Notes under the pieces: model-generated
The model's input: the letters and a program-made list of their open reading frames with translations, nothing else
What the model was told of the DNA's origin: nothing
Database searches by the model: none
Part shown: positions 30,879 to 39,791 of the stretch, in pieces
Position numbering within the stretch: position 1 is the first letter of the stretch
How the letters are laid out: the number at the start of each line of letters is the position of its first letter
Program-made: the position numbers and the translations under genes
Assembly (NCBI RefSeq): GCF_014655295.1
Contig: NZ_BNBI01000010.1
Span: forward strand, 352,544 to 416,543
Origin: Streptomyces fumanus
GTDB lineage: Bacteria > Actinomycetota > Actinomycetes > Streptomycetales > Streptomycetaceae
DNA length: 64,000 nt
Reading direction: 5' to 3'

Positions 30879-32297
30879 ATGTTCGATCCGTTCATAGCGC
30901 CCAGCGGTACGCTGCTCGGCCTGCTCCAGCGGGGACGCGGCGACGGCACGCTGCACGCGCTGACCGCCCCCCGCCCCGAGGCGCTCGCCGCGCTCAACCA
31001 CTGTGTGGTGCGGGACCCCCGCCACGACTGGCAGGTGGAGAACCGCTCCCTCTACTACGCCCGTCTCTTCCTCGATCTGGGCGGCGACCTGGACGCCATC
31101 GAGGCCCACCTCTTCGACGCCGAGGACCTGCTGGACACCGACGAGTCCCGCACCGGCCTCGCCCTCGCGGTCCTCGGCCACCTCGCCTCCTACGGGCGGC
31201 CGGGCGCCCTCGGCCTGCTGCGCCGGTACGCGGCCACCGGCGCCAACTGGGCCTGGGCCCTGGACGAACTGGCGCTGCGCGACGACGACGCCGGGCTGCG
31301 CGCCCTCGCCGAACCCGTGCTGGCCCGCTTCCCCGAGGGCGCCGAGGGCGAGGCCGAACTGGCCGCCGCCGTCCGCGACGCCTTCGAACCGCGCCCCTGG
31401 CGGCTGTGGGCGGACGATCCGCGCCCGGCGGTCGCCACGCGCGTGCGTGCCGCCCAGGAGACCGGCTGCTTCGACCGCTGGCAGCGGCAGATGCGGCCCG
31501 CCGGACCCCGCCCGGACTGGAGCGTCGGCGCCGTCCTCGCCTGGGCCCAGGAGGGCCTGGAGCGCGGCGCCGCCCTGCATGTGCCGGCCGCCCGCTGCCT
31601 CGCGGCCGTCGCCGGTCCCGAGGACCGGGCCGAGATCGTCGAGGCCGCCCGGTCCGGCGACGACGGCGCCCGCTGCACCGCCCTGCGCTATCTCGCCGAC
31701 AGCGACGATCCCCAGGCCCTCGACCTGATCGAGGGCGCGGTGGGCACCGGCACGACGGCCGTCGTGGACGCCGCGGTCGACGCCTTCGAACGGATGCGCG
31801 GCTCGTACGCCGTGGACCGGGCGCGCGGCTGGGTCCACCGGCCGGACGCCCTCGGCGCCGCCGCCGGCCGCGTGCTGGCCTGCCGGGGCCTGCCCAAGGA
31901 CTCCGACCTGGTGCTGACCGCCCTGCGCGAGGCGGTACGCGGCGAAGGCCCCGACGCCGCCACGCTGTGGACCCTCGTCGACGGCACCGGACGGCTCGGC
32001 ATCGCCTGCGCCGCCCCCGTCCTGCGGCACATCTACCGTGAGACGGCCTCCTCCCACTTGCGCGGCCGGGCCGCCCGCGCCCTGGCCGCCACCGACCCCT
32101 CCTTCCCCGCGGGCTTCGCCGTGGAGTGCCTGTGGGACTGCGAGGAGTCCACCCGCGAGGTCGCCGCCCGGCACGCCGCGACCGGGGACAAGCGCGTGGT
32201 CGAGCGGTTGCGCCGGCTCGCCGCCGACCCCGCCGAGGAGGCCGAGGTGCAGACCGCGGTACGCAGCCGGATCGGGCCGGACGCGTCTGCGGTGTGA
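30879..32297 (+). CDS. HEAT/ARM-type alpha-helical repeat protein
   Basis: A 472-aa, almost entirely helical protein of degenerate repeats rich in Ala, Leu, Asp and Arg, for example GARCTALRYLADSDDPQALD and SSHLRGRAARALAATDPSFP, in the style of HEAT repeats or PBS lyase-like scaffolds. There are no catalytic motifs, signal or membrane segments. ATG 30879 is chosen because GAGG lies nine bases upstream; ATG 30864 is an alternative adding five residues (MRLFP). It probably mediates protein contacts. The gene stands alone; a G-rich repetitive stretch follows. Confidence 0.7.
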   Translation: MFDPFIAPSGTLLGLLQRGRGDGTLHALTAPRPEALAALNHCVVRDPRHDWQVENRSLYYARLFLDLGGDLDAIEAHLFDAEDLLDTDESRTGLALAVLGHLASYGRPGALGLLRRYAATGANWAWALDELALRDDDAGLRALAEPVLARFPEGAEGEAELAAAVRDAFEPRPWRLWADDPRPAVATRVRAAQETGCFDRWQRQMRPAGPRPDWSVGAVLAWAQEGLERGAALHVPAARCLAAVAGPEDRAEIVEAARSGDDGARCTALRYLADSDDPQALDLIEGAVGTGTTAVVDAAVDAFERMRGSYAVDRARGWVHRPDALGAAAGRVLACRGLPKDSDLVLTALREAVRGEGPDAATLWTLVDGTGRLGIACAAPVLRHIYRETASSHLRGRAARALAATDPSFPAGFAVECLWDCEESTREVAARHAATGDKRVVERLRRLAADPAEEAEVQTAVRSRIGPDASAV

Positions 32298-32460
32298 GGG
32301 GGGCGGGCGTCCGGGGTTGCCAGGGGCGCGCGTCCGGGGGCCGGGGTGTCGGGGGCGTGCGGGGTGTCGGTGGGGCGCGCGTCCGGGGGTGTCAGGGGCG
32401 CCTGGGATGTCAGGAGGCGTGCGGAGTGTGAGGGGGCGTGCGCCCCGGGTGTGAACCGGG
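32298..32460. repeat. G-rich degenerate repeats
   Basis: Runs of G alternate with a recurring GCGCGTCCGGGGG/GTGTCNGGGGC core (several imperfect copies of about 30 bases). The plus strand has many G4-G5 runs and could form G-quadruplexes. No gene. The stretch after it (32461-32592) holds the promoter of the next gene. Confidence 0.5.
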
Positions 32461-32555
32461 GGTGGCCCGTGGGCCAGGCGGGTGTGGACACGTCCTGACC
32501 TGCGCGGAGCGCAGCGCAACGCTCATGGGCCGTTCCTCGCCCGGACAGATCCACT

Positions 32556-32585
32556 TTGACGCGGGCACGTCCAGTCCGGCGACAA
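32556..32585 (+). promoter_or_regulatory. Promoter of the glycosyltransferase pair
   Basis: TTGACG (32556-32561), 18 bases, then a weak CGACAA (32580-32585); seven further bases lead to ATG 32593, so the transcript may be leaderless. No ribosome-binding site is visible before that ATG, which agrees. Confidence 0.45.
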
Positions 32586-32592
32586 CACCGGT

Positions 32593-33720
32593 ATGCGTGT
32601 CGCCATCGTCACCGAGTCCTTTCCCCCCGATGTGAACGGCGTCGCCCACTGCGCGCTCCAGACCGCCCGGCACCTCGCCGACCGCGGTCACACCCCCGTC
32701 GTCGTCGCACCCGCCCCGGCGCCCGGCCGGCGGGCCGGCGATCCCGCCCCGTGCCCGGTCGTGCACGTCCCCTCCCTCCCGCTCCCCGGCTACCCGGACG
32801 TCCGCGTCGCCCTGCCCAGCAGGCGCTTGGCCGCGACCCTCGCCGAGCACCGCGCGGACGTCGTCCACCTGGCCGGCCCGTTCGTGCTCGGCGTGCGCGG
32901 CATGGCCGCCGCCGCCCGGCTCGGCGTCCCCGCCGTCGCCGTCTACCAGACCGACCTCGCCGGATACGCCCGCACCTACCTGGGCGCCGGGGAGGCGGCG
33001 GCCTGGCGGCGCATCCGCTCCGTACACCGCGCCGCCGACCTCACCCTCGCCCCGTCCGGCGCCGCCCTGCACGACCTGCGGGCGCACGGCGTGCCCCGGG
33101 TCGCCCTGTGGCCGCGCGGCGTCGACACCGCCCGCTTCCGGCCCGCCCTGCGCGACGAGGCACTGCGCCGCGAACTCGCCCCGGACGGCGAGCTGATCGT
33201 CGGCTACGTCGGACGGCTCGCCCCCGAGAAGCGGGTCGACCTGCTGGCCGGGGTCTGCGCCCTGGACGGCGTACGGGTCGTGGTGGTCGGCGACGGACCG
33301 TCCCGGCCCGGCCTGGAACAGGCGCTGCCCGGTGCCGTGTTCCTCGGCCGCCGTACCGGCGACGACCTCGCCCGGGTCTTCGCCTCCCTGGACGTCTTCG
33401 CCCACACCGGGCCCTTCGAGACCTTCTGCCAGACCGTGCAGGAGGCCATGGCCAGCGGTGTGCCGGTCGTCGCCCCCGCCGCCGGTGGCCCCCTCGACCT
33501 GGTCGACCACGGCCGCACCGGGCTGCTGGTGCCGCCGGGCGACGCCGCCGCCGTACGGGACGCGGTGCGGTCGCTGGCCGCCGACCCCGCGCTGCGCGCC
33601 GCCTGCGGCAGCGCCGGGCGGACGGCCGTGGAGGGCCGCACCTGGGCCGCCGTCGGGGACCGGCTGATCGGCCACTACACCGACGTGCTCACCGCGCGGA
33701 AGGCGGTGCTGGCGGCATGA
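32593..33720 (+). CDS. GT4-family glycosyltransferase
   Basis: A 375-aa GT-B enzyme. The N-terminus MRVAIVTESFPPDVNGVAHC is the acceptor-domain opening typical of actinobacterial mannosyltransferases (MgtA/PimB-like). GYVGRLAPEKRVDLLAGV and ETFCQTVQEAMASGVPVVAP (the E-x7-E motif) form the nucleotide-sugar site. The likely donor is GDP-mannose; the acceptor is unknown, possibly a lipid. The next gene overlaps by four bases (ATGA), so the two enzymes probably act in series. Confidence 0.87.
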   Translation: MRVAIVTESFPPDVNGVAHCALQTARHLADRGHTPVVVAPAPAPGRRAGDPAPCPVVHVPSLPLPGYPDVRVALPSRRLAATLAEHRADVVHLAGPFVLGVRGMAAAARLGVPAVAVYQTDLAGYARTYLGAGEAAAWRRIRSVHRAADLTLAPSGAALHDLRAHGVPRVALWPRGVDTARFRPALRDEALRRELAPDGELIVGYVGRLAPEKRVDLLAGVCALDGVRVVVVGDGPSRPGLEQALPGAVFLGRRTGDDLARVFASLDVFAHTGPFETFCQTVQEAMASGVPVVAPAAGGPLDLVDHGRTGLLVPPGDAAAVRDAVRSLAADPALRAACGSAGRTAVEGRTWAAVGDRLIGHYTDVLTARKAVLAA

Positions 33721-34886
33721 GCGCCCTGCGGATCGTCCGGCTCGCCAACTTCGTCGCCCCCGCCTCCGGCGGTCTGCGCACCGCCCTGCGCGAACTGGGC
33801 AAGGGGTACCGGGCGGCCGGGCACGACCCCGTCCTGATCGTGCCCGGCGACCGCGCGAGCGACCGCGAGACCGAGCAGGGCCGGGTCCTCACCCTGCCCG
33901 GGGTGCCGCTGCCCGGCACCGGCGGCTACCGCGTCCTGACCGACCGGCGGCGCCTGGCCGCCCTCCTGGCGGACCTCGCCCCCGACCGCCTGGAGGTGTC
34001 CGACCGCACCACCCTGCGCTGGACCGGCAAGTGGGCCCGGCGGGCCCGGGTCCCCGCGGTGATGGTCTCCCACGAGACCGCCGACGGCGTCCTGCGCACC
34101 TGGGGACTGCCCGAGGCGGCGGCCCGCCGCGCGGCCGACGCCCTCAACACCCGGACCGCGCACGCCTACGCGCGCGTGGTGTGCACCACCGAGTTCGCCG
34201 AACGGGAGTTCGTACGGATCGGCGCCCGCAACGTCGTCCGGGCACCCCTGGGCGTCGACCTAGCCGCACGGCACCCCGCGCTGCGCGACCCCGGGCTGCG
34301 GGCGCGGCACGCGCGCGGGGACGAGATGCTGCTGGTGATGTGCTCCCGGCTGTCGGTGGAGAAGCGGCCCGGGACCGCGCTGGACGCCCTCCAGGCGCTG
34401 CGCCGGCGCGGTGTCCGGGCGGTGCTGGTGGTCGCCGGGGACGGTCCGCTGCGGGCCCGGCTCGCACAGCGGGCGCGGGAGCGGGGGCTGCCGGTCACCT
34501 TCCTCGGGCACGTCGCCGACCGGGACGCCCTCGGCGCGTTGCAGGCGTCCGCCGACGTGTGCCTGGCGCCGGGGCCCGCCGAGACGTTCGGGCTGGCCGC
34601 GCTGGAGGCGATGGCCTGCGGCACGCCCGTGGTGGCCAGCGCCTCCTCCGCGCTGTCCGAGGTGATCGGCTCCGCCGGGGCCGTCGCCGCCGACCACGGC
34701 GAGGCGTTCGCCGACTCGGTGGAGACGCTGCTGACGGTCCGTAGGGAAGGGGAACGGCGGGCGGCGGCACGCGCGCGTGCGGAGTGCTTCGGCTGGGACA
34801 CGGCGGTGGCCGCCTTCCTCGCCGCCCACGACGCGCCGGCTCCGGCCCGCCGGTCGCGCCCCGGGGTGCCGAAGGGCGTGGCTTGA
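33717..34886 (+). CDS. GT4-family glycosyltransferase, second of pair
   Basis: A 389-aa GT-B glycosyltransferase: N-terminus LRIVRLANFVAPASGGLRTA, donor-site motifs MCSRLSVEKRPGTALDAL and AETFGLAALEAMACGTPVVA (E-x7-E). ATG 33717 overlaps the stop of the first gene, so translation is coupled. It is only a distant relative of the first enzyme, so it is not a recent duplicate. It may add a second sugar to the same acceptor. The C-terminal tail (about 20 residues) is Pro/Arg-rich. Confidence 0.87.
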   Translation: MSALRIVRLANFVAPASGGLRTALRELGKGYRAAGHDPVLIVPGDRASDRETEQGRVLTLPGVPLPGTGGYRVLTDRRRLAALLADLAPDRLEVSDRTTLRWTGKWARRARVPAVMVSHETADGVLRTWGLPEAAARRAADALNTRTAHAYARVVCTTEFAEREFVRIGARNVVRAPLGVDLAARHPALRDPGLRARHARGDEMLLVMCSRLSVEKRPGTALDALQALRRRGVRAVLVVAGDGPLRARLAQRARERGLPVTFLGHVADRDALGALQASADVCLAPGPAETFGLAALEAMACGTPVVASASSALSEVIGSAGAVAADHGEAFADSVETLLTVRREGERRAAARARAECFGWDTAVAAFLAAHDAPAPARRSRPGVPKGVA

Positions 34887-34918
34887 GCGAAGGCGGGGGC
34901 CGGGGTCGGTCAGGAGGT

Positions 34919-36232
34919 TCAGGCCAGTTCCCGCCCGCGTGTCTCGGGCAGTCCGAGCAGTGCCAGGGCCGCGACGCCGTAACCGAGAGCACCGAAGACC
35001 AGCGCGCCGCCCACACCCCAACTGTCCGCCAGGAAGCCGACCGCGGTGGGGAAGACGGCGCCCACCGCGCGGCCGGTGTTGTACGTGAAGCCCTGCCCGG
35101 TGCCGCGCACCGCCGTCGGGTACAGCTCGGCCAGGTAGGAGCCGAAGCCGCTGAAGATCGCCGACATGCAGAAGCCCAGCGGGAAACCGAGCACCAACAG
35201 GAGGGTGTCCGCGCCCGCCGGGATGTTCGCGTACGCCAGGACGCACACCGCCGACAGCAGCGCGAACAGCCAGATGTTGCGCCGGCGGCCCAGCCGGTCG
35301 GTGAGGTGGCCGCCGGTCAGATAGCCGATGAAGGCGCCCGAGATCAGGAACGTCAGATAGCCGCCGGTGCCGACCACCGACAGCCCCCGCTCGTCCTTGA
35401 GGTACGTCGGCACCCAGGTGGCCAGCGTGTAGTAGCCGCCCTGGACGCCGGTAGACAGCAGGGCGGCGAAGAGCGTCACGCGCAGCAGACCGGGCGAGTC
35501 GGCCGAGCCCGGCGCGAAGACCGCCCGGAACGAGCCCTTCGCCGTACCGCTCACCCGCGCGGCGCTCGCCTCGGGCGCGTCCGTGACGCTGCGCCGCACC
35601 CAGACCACCAGCAGCGCGGGCAGCGCACCGGTCCAGAACATGATCCGCCAGGCCAGGTCGTCGCCGGCCACCGAGAACACCAGCGTGTAGACGAGCGCGG
35701 CCAGCGCCCAGCCGACCGCCCAGGAACTCTGGACCGCGCCCAGGGTGCGGCCCCGGTGCCGGGCGCTCGCGTACTCGGCGACCAGGACCGCGCCGACCGC
35801 CCACTCGCCGCCGAACCCGAGGCCCTGCAGCGCCCGGAAGACCAGCAGCGTCTCGTAGGTGGGCGCGAAACCGCAGGCCACCGTGAACGCGGCGTACGTG
35901 ATCACGGTGAGCATCAGCGCCCTGACCCGGCCGAACCGGTCGGCCAGCACGCCCGCGAGGGCGCCGCCGACCGCCGAGGTGACCAGGGTGACGGTCGTGA
36001 ACAGCCCGGTCTGGCCGCTGTCCAGGCCGAAGTACGCGGCCAGCGCGACCATGCTCAGCGGCAGCGTGAAGTAGTCGTAGGAATCGAGGGCGTAGCCGCC
36101 GAACGCGCCCGCGAAGGCGCGGCGCCCGCGCGGGCCGAGGGCGCGCAGCCAGCCCAGCGCGCCCGCGTCGTCGGCGCGTTCACCGGAACCGGGGGGCGTG
36201 ACCAGGGTCGGAGGGGGAGGAGTCGTGCTCAT
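34919..36232 (-). CDS. MFS transporter (sugar/organic-acid porter type)
   Basis: A 437-aa protein with twelve predicted transmembrane segments. It carries the loop motif GVLADRFGRVRALML between helices 2 and 3, FRALQGLGFGGEWAVGAVLV in helix 4, and GHLTDRLGRRRNIWLF between helices 8 and 9. This pattern fits the metabolite:H+ symporter or sialate/aromatic-acid branches. ATG 36232 is used. It is divergent from a GntR/FCD regulator whose probable operator (36294-36310) lies 62 bases upstream, so the regulator likely controls uptake of its own ligand. Confidence 0.88.
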   Translation of the reverse strand: MSTTPPPPTLVTPPGSGERADDAGALGWLRALGPRGRRAFAGAFGGYALDSYDYFTLPLSMVALAAYFGLDSGQTGLFTTVTLVTSAVGGALAGVLADRFGRVRALMLTVITYAAFTVACGFAPTYETLLVFRALQGLGFGGEWAVGAVLVAEYASARHRGRTLGAVQSSWAVGWALAALVYTLVFSVAGDDLAWRIMFWTGALPALLVVWVRRSVTDAPEASAARVSGTAKGSFRAVFAPGSADSPGLLRVTLFAALLSTGVQGGYYTLATWVPTYLKDERGLSVVGTGGYLTFLISGAFIGYLTGGHLTDRLGRRRNIWLFALLSAVCVLAYANIPAGADTLLLVLGFPLGFCMSAIFSGFGSYLAELYPTAVRGTGQGFTYNTGRAVGAVFPTAVGFLADSWGVGGALVFGALGYGVAALALLGLPETRGRELA

Positions 36233-36293
36233 GGGCACCTCGCAACGGAGGACGGAGGGTGCGTACGGAATGAGCCGTGCCCAGCACCGTAGA

Positions 36294-36310
36294 GGATCGT
36301 TCAACGATCC
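36294..36310. promoter_or_regulatory. 17-bp palindromic operator for the GntR/FCD regulator
   Basis: GGATCGTTCAACGATCC is a perfect palindrome (8-bp arms around one base). It lies between the divergent MFS and GntR genes, in the middle of their 127-base gap. FCD-type GntR proteins bind such sites. Confidence 0.7.
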
Positions 36311-36323
36311 CTCAATACCCATG

Positions 36324-36352
36324 TTGTTTCGTTCCTGTGTCTGCGGTTGAAT
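36324..36352 (+). promoter_or_regulatory. Promoter of the GntR/FCD gene
   Basis: TTGTTT (36324-36329), 17 bases, TTGAAT (36347-36352); ATG 36360 follows seven bases later, indicating a leaderless transcript. Confidence 0.5.
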
Positions 36353-36359
36353 TCCGGGC

Positions 36360-37055
36360 ATGGCAGAGCAGCTCGCGCAACTCGCGGACGACCGGGCGCT
36401 CCTGGGGCGCACCAGCACCGCCGAGCGGGTCTCGGACATCCTCAGGAGCCGGATCTCCGAAGGCTTCTTCCCGCCCGGGACCCGGCTGTCGGAGGACAGC
36501 ATCGGCGGCGCCCTCGGCGTCTCCCGCAACACGCTGCGCGAGGCGTTCCGGCTGCTCACCCACGAGCGGCTGCTGGTGCACGAACTGAACCGGGGGGTCT
36601 TCGTCCGGGTCCTGACCGTCGACGACGTCGAGGACATCTACCGCACCCGCACCCTCGTGGAGTGCGCCGTCGTCCGCGGCCTCGGCGAGCCGCCGTACGC
36701 GCTGGACGCGCTGGCCGGGTCGGTCGAGGAGGGCCGGCGGGGGGCCCGCGAGGGTGACTGGAAACGGGTGGGTACGGCCAACATCCACTTCCACCGGGAA
36801 CTGGTCGCCCTGGCCGGCAGCGAGCGCACCGACGAGGTGATGCGCAGCGTCTTCGCCGAACTCCGCCTCGCCTTCCACGTGGTGGACGACTGGCGGGCCC
36901 TGCACGAGCCGTACCTCGCCCGCAACCACGAGATCCTCCAGGCGCTCCGGGCGGGCGACCGCGACGGCGCCGAGCGGTTGCTCGCGGTGTACCTCGCGAA
37001 CTCGCAGGAGAGGCTCGTGGAGGTGTACCGGCGGCGGGTGGGCGAGGACGGCTGA
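36360..37055 (+). CDS. GntR-family regulator, FadR/FCD type
   Basis: A 231-aa regulator. The N-terminal winged helix (about residues 20-85) contains TRLSEDSIGGALGVSRNTLR and ends HELNRGVFVRVL. The C-terminal all-helical FCD domain (about 95-220) has the Asp and His metal/ligand residues typical of the group (the two histidines of NIHFHRELV, and YLARNHEIL). It probably represses the divergent MFS gene and is released by a small carboxylic acid. The start fits a leaderless mRNA. Confidence 0.9.
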   Translation: MAEQLAQLADDRALLGRTSTAERVSDILRSRISEGFFPPGTRLSEDSIGGALGVSRNTLREAFRLLTHERLLVHELNRGVFVRVLTVDDVEDIYRTRTLVECAVVRGLGEPPYALDALAGSVEEGRRGAREGDWKRVGTANIHFHRELVALAGSERTDEVMRSVFAELRLAFHVVDDWRALHEPYLARNHEILQALRAGDRDGAERLLAVYLANSQERLVEVYRRRVGEDG

Positions 37056-37261
37056 CGCCGGCGGGGGCGAGGGCGGGGGCGGGGGCGAAGGCTGGGGCTG
37101 GGGCGGAGCTTCCGGCCGGGGGACGGGAGGGCTCGGGGCTCACGGGGTGTCCGCCGCGGGCCCCGGGGGCGCTGGGGCGCTGGCCGGGCTCCCGTGAGGC
37201 GGTCGTCGCGGTGCCCGGACGCCCGTGCGGCCGGGGGCGTGCGTACCGTTTGGGTCGTTGT

Positions 37262-37287
37262 CAGACCTAGCACCTAGTCTGTGCACC
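37262..37287 (+). promoter_or_regulatory. -10 box with imperfect palindrome before the SMC-like operon
   Basis: TAGTCT (37275-37280) stands seven bases before GTG 37288, predicting a leaderless mRNA; no good -35 is seen. The box is inside an imperfect inverted repeat, AGACCTAG-CAC-CTAGTCT (about 37263-37280), which could be an operator that shuts the operon. Confidence 0.5.
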
Positions 37288-38817
37288 GTGACTTCGCCTG
37301 CACCGACGGACAGCGTTCCGCCCCAGCTCAGCGCGGGGCCGCGCCCCGCGACGGGCCCGGCCGCCGACGAGGGACTGGCGCGGCGCCTGCGCGCGCTCGC
37401 CTGCACCGCCCCCCTGCACGACCTCGACGCCCGCAAGGCCAATCTCGCCGGTGAGTACTCGGTGTACGGCATGGCGGAGATCGCCCTCGCCGCCATCGAT
37501 CTGGTCACGCTCAACATGGACTTCGACACCGGCGCCGACCACGACCAGATCGTGGCCCGGCTGGTCCCGCGCGTCGCCGCCCAGGCCCCGCGCCGCCCCG
37601 CCGCCGAGCACGAGCGGGTGGCCCGCTGGGTCCTGGAGAACCTGATCAACGTCGGCAGCGTCGACCGCGGCTTCCGCGCGGTGTACGGCACGTTCGACCC
37701 CGACGGCACCTATGTGCGCCGCGACTACGACTTCAAGCTGCTGGAGGAGGTCCCCGGCCCCGGCGGCACCGTCTACCTGCGCACCACCGACGAGGCGGTC
37801 AACGTCCTGGTGGGCGCCCTGGACACCGACGTCACCAGCGCGCAGATCGCCGCCGAGGTCAAGCTGGAGGTGCTGATCAGCCGGGGCCGGCTCGCCGACG
37901 CCCAGTTGGCCGCCGAGCAGGCCCGGTACCGGACCGTGCAGTACTCCGAGACCCTCCGCAAGGCCCTCGACGCCACCCGGCGCAACGTCCGCGCGGTGGA
38001 CTGGCTCCACGCCGTCCCCGACATGATCGCCGAGGCCCTCGACCACGTCGCCGACCGGTACCGCCACGAGAACGCGATCCTCACCAACATCCGCAAGGCC
38101 CGCGACGAGTCCGAGGACCCCGAGCACAAGCGCCGCGCGGCCGAACTGGTCGACATCGTCAAGGACTGCATCCGTCGGCACACCCAGCTCCAGTCCCGGC
38201 TGCTGGAGGCCGGGCCCCTGTTCCGCGCCGAGCAGGACCGGCAGGCGTTCGCCACACCCCTGGCCGCCTCGGGGATCGACCTCTACGGCCACCTGCTCGC
38301 GCCCGTGCTGCCGCTGCCCCTGGAGGGCGCGCTGCGGGTCACCGACGCGTTCTTCGCCCACGGCACCGGGCTGCGTACGCCGGTCTCCGTCCGGGTCGGC
38401 GACCTCGTCGACATCCTGCTGACACCGCCCGTCGAGCGGGAGCACCTGGGCGCCGAGATGCCCGAGCCCGACCTGATCGCCACCCCCGACGACAGCCGGT
38501 TCAGCGAGGAGCAGCTCGCCGCCGCCATGGAGCTGCTCGACCTGCCGCACGACGCGCCGCGCCGGCTCTCCGGGCTGCTCGCCGAGGCCCGCGCGACGGG
38601 CGACCCGGACCTGGCCTACCTCGTGGCCCTGCTGGCGGTCCACGCGGCCAGCCCGCCGGTCGGCACCGCCTACCGGCAGGGCGAGCGCAAGCTGCTCTTC
38701 GCCGTCGACGACGGCACCGAGCTGGACGACCCCGAGTTCGGCGGCGCCGACCTCATCGTGGGCACGGCCCTGCTGGACGCGGCCGGCATGGCCGCCGACC
38801 GGACGGAGGCGGCGTGA
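37288..38817 (+). CDS. JetA/MksF/MukF-like (kleisin-type) subunit
   Basis: A 509-aa protein, first of a three-gene operon. The N-terminal part (about 30-190) is helical, probably winged-helix. The centre has the helical run LEVLISRGRLADAQLAAEQA, ARYRTVQYSETLRKAL, NVRAVDWLHAVPDMIAEALD and RHENAILTNIRKA, recalling the kleisin middle region of MukF/MksF/JetA. The C-terminal third holds another mixed domain. Identification also rests on order (kleisin-like, winged-helix, SMC ATPase), as in mukFEB, mksFEB and Wadjet jetABC. Its likely role is to bridge the ATPase heads. GTG 37288 is seven bases after a -10 box. Confidence 0.7.
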   Translation: MTSPAPTDSVPPQLSAGPRPATGPAADEGLARRLRALACTAPLHDLDARKANLAGEYSVYGMAEIALAAIDLVTLNMDFDTGADHDQIVARLVPRVAAQAPRRPAAEHERVARWVLENLINVGSVDRGFRAVYGTFDPDGTYVRRDYDFKLLEEVPGPGGTVYLRTTDEAVNVLVGALDTDVTSAQIAAEVKLEVLISRGRLADAQLAAEQARYRTVQYSETLRKALDATRRNVRAVDWLHAVPDMIAEALDHVADRYRHENAILTNIRKARDESEDPEHKRRAAELVDIVKDCIRRHTQLQSRLLEAGPLFRAEQDRQAFATPLAASGIDLYGHLLAPVLPLPLEGALRVTDAFFAHGTGLRTPVSVRVGDLVDILLTPPVEREHLGAEMPEPDLIATPDDSRFSEEQLAAAMELLDLPHDAPRRLSGLLAEARATGDPDLAYLVALLAVHAASPPVGTAYRQGERKLLFAVDDGTELDDPEFGGADLIVGTALLDAAGMAADRTEAA

Positions 38818-38863
38818 GCGCCGCGCACACCCACAAGCACCCCCGCAGCAAGGAGTACCGACC

Positions 38864-39748
38864 GTGACCGAGCCCGCCGACTGGAGCGAACCGGAGCCTT
38901 CGGGCGCCGCGCCGGCCGCCGCGGCGGTCACGCCCGCCGATGCCGCCGACGCGGCCCGGCTGGTCGCCTTCGGCCTCCAGCCCAAGCTGCTGCCCGCCCG
39001 CGACCAGGAGTACGCCGACCTGCTCCGCCGCTACCGCGAGGACCCCCCGTTCGCCCGGCTCGCCGACGCCGTCGCGGCCGGCCTCGGGCTGGTCGTGCTG
39101 GAGGTGTCCCCCCGCGCGGGCATGGCCGTGACCGCCGCCGAGGACTCGGTGTTCGCCGTCCGCATGGGCGACTACGCGCGCCGCGCCGCCGCCGACTCCG
39201 GCGACCGCTTCCTGCACGGACTGGCCCATCTCGCCGTCGCCGCCATGGCGTTCCCCCGCCCCGAGGACCTCGCCGACGACGGCTACATCGGCCGCGTCAC
39301 CGTCAACGGCGTCGACTCCTTCGTCCGCCAGGCATGCCACCGCCTGGAGGAGCGCGCCGCCGAACAGGGCGAGAACACCGACCCGGTCAGCGACGCCCCC
39401 GGCCTGGAGGCCGCCTGGCGGATCTGGGCCCGGCGCAGTGCCGCCGGCGCCACCAAGGACGCCCGCAGACTCCCCGGCTCCACCACCGGCATCGTCGGCA
39501 AGGCCGTCGCCTTCCTCACCGACTCGGGCTTCCTCCAGCGCACCGGCGACGAGCACGGCGGTACGTACCGCACGACGGCCCGCTACCAGCTCCAGGTGCG
39601 CGACCTGGCCGGCAGCGCCGCGCTGGCCGAGCTGCTGGAGCTGGGCGTCGTCCCGGTCACCGACGGCACGCCGACCCTGCTGCCCCCCGAGGACACCGAC
39701 GACCTGGATCTGGTGGCCGACGCCGGCCTGCCGTTCCACTCCGCCTGA
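38864..39748 (+). CDS. JetB/MksE/MukE-like winged-helix subunit
   Basis: A 294-aa acidic protein without membrane segments. It shows helix-rich segments and a C-terminal winged-helix-like stretch: GSTTGIVGKAVAFLTDSGFL then QRTGDEHGGTYRTTARYQLQ. This placement and size match the KITE-type partner (MukE/MksE/JetB) that binds the kleisin and DNA. AGGAG lies eight bases before GTG 38864. It is 46 bases after the kleisin-like gene and 43 before the SMC-like gene. Sequence similarity alone would not identify it; the operon context does. Confidence 0.65.
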   Translation: MTEPADWSEPEPSGAAPAAAAVTPADAADAARLVAFGLQPKLLPARDQEYADLLRRYREDPPFARLADAVAAGLGLVVLEVSPRAGMAVTAAEDSVFAVRMGDYARRAAADSGDRFLHGLAHLAVAAMAFPRPEDLADDGYIGRVTVNGVDSFVRQACHRLEERAAEQGENTDPVSDAPGLEAAWRIWARRSAAGATKDARRLPGSTTGIVGKAVAFLTDSGFLQRTGDEHGGTYRTTARYQLQVRDLAGSAALAELLELGVVPVTDGTPTLLPPEDTDDLDLVADAGLPFHSA

Positions 39749-39791
39749 CCCCATCCCCCCACGACGACGCAAAGACTGACGAGAGTCCGCC

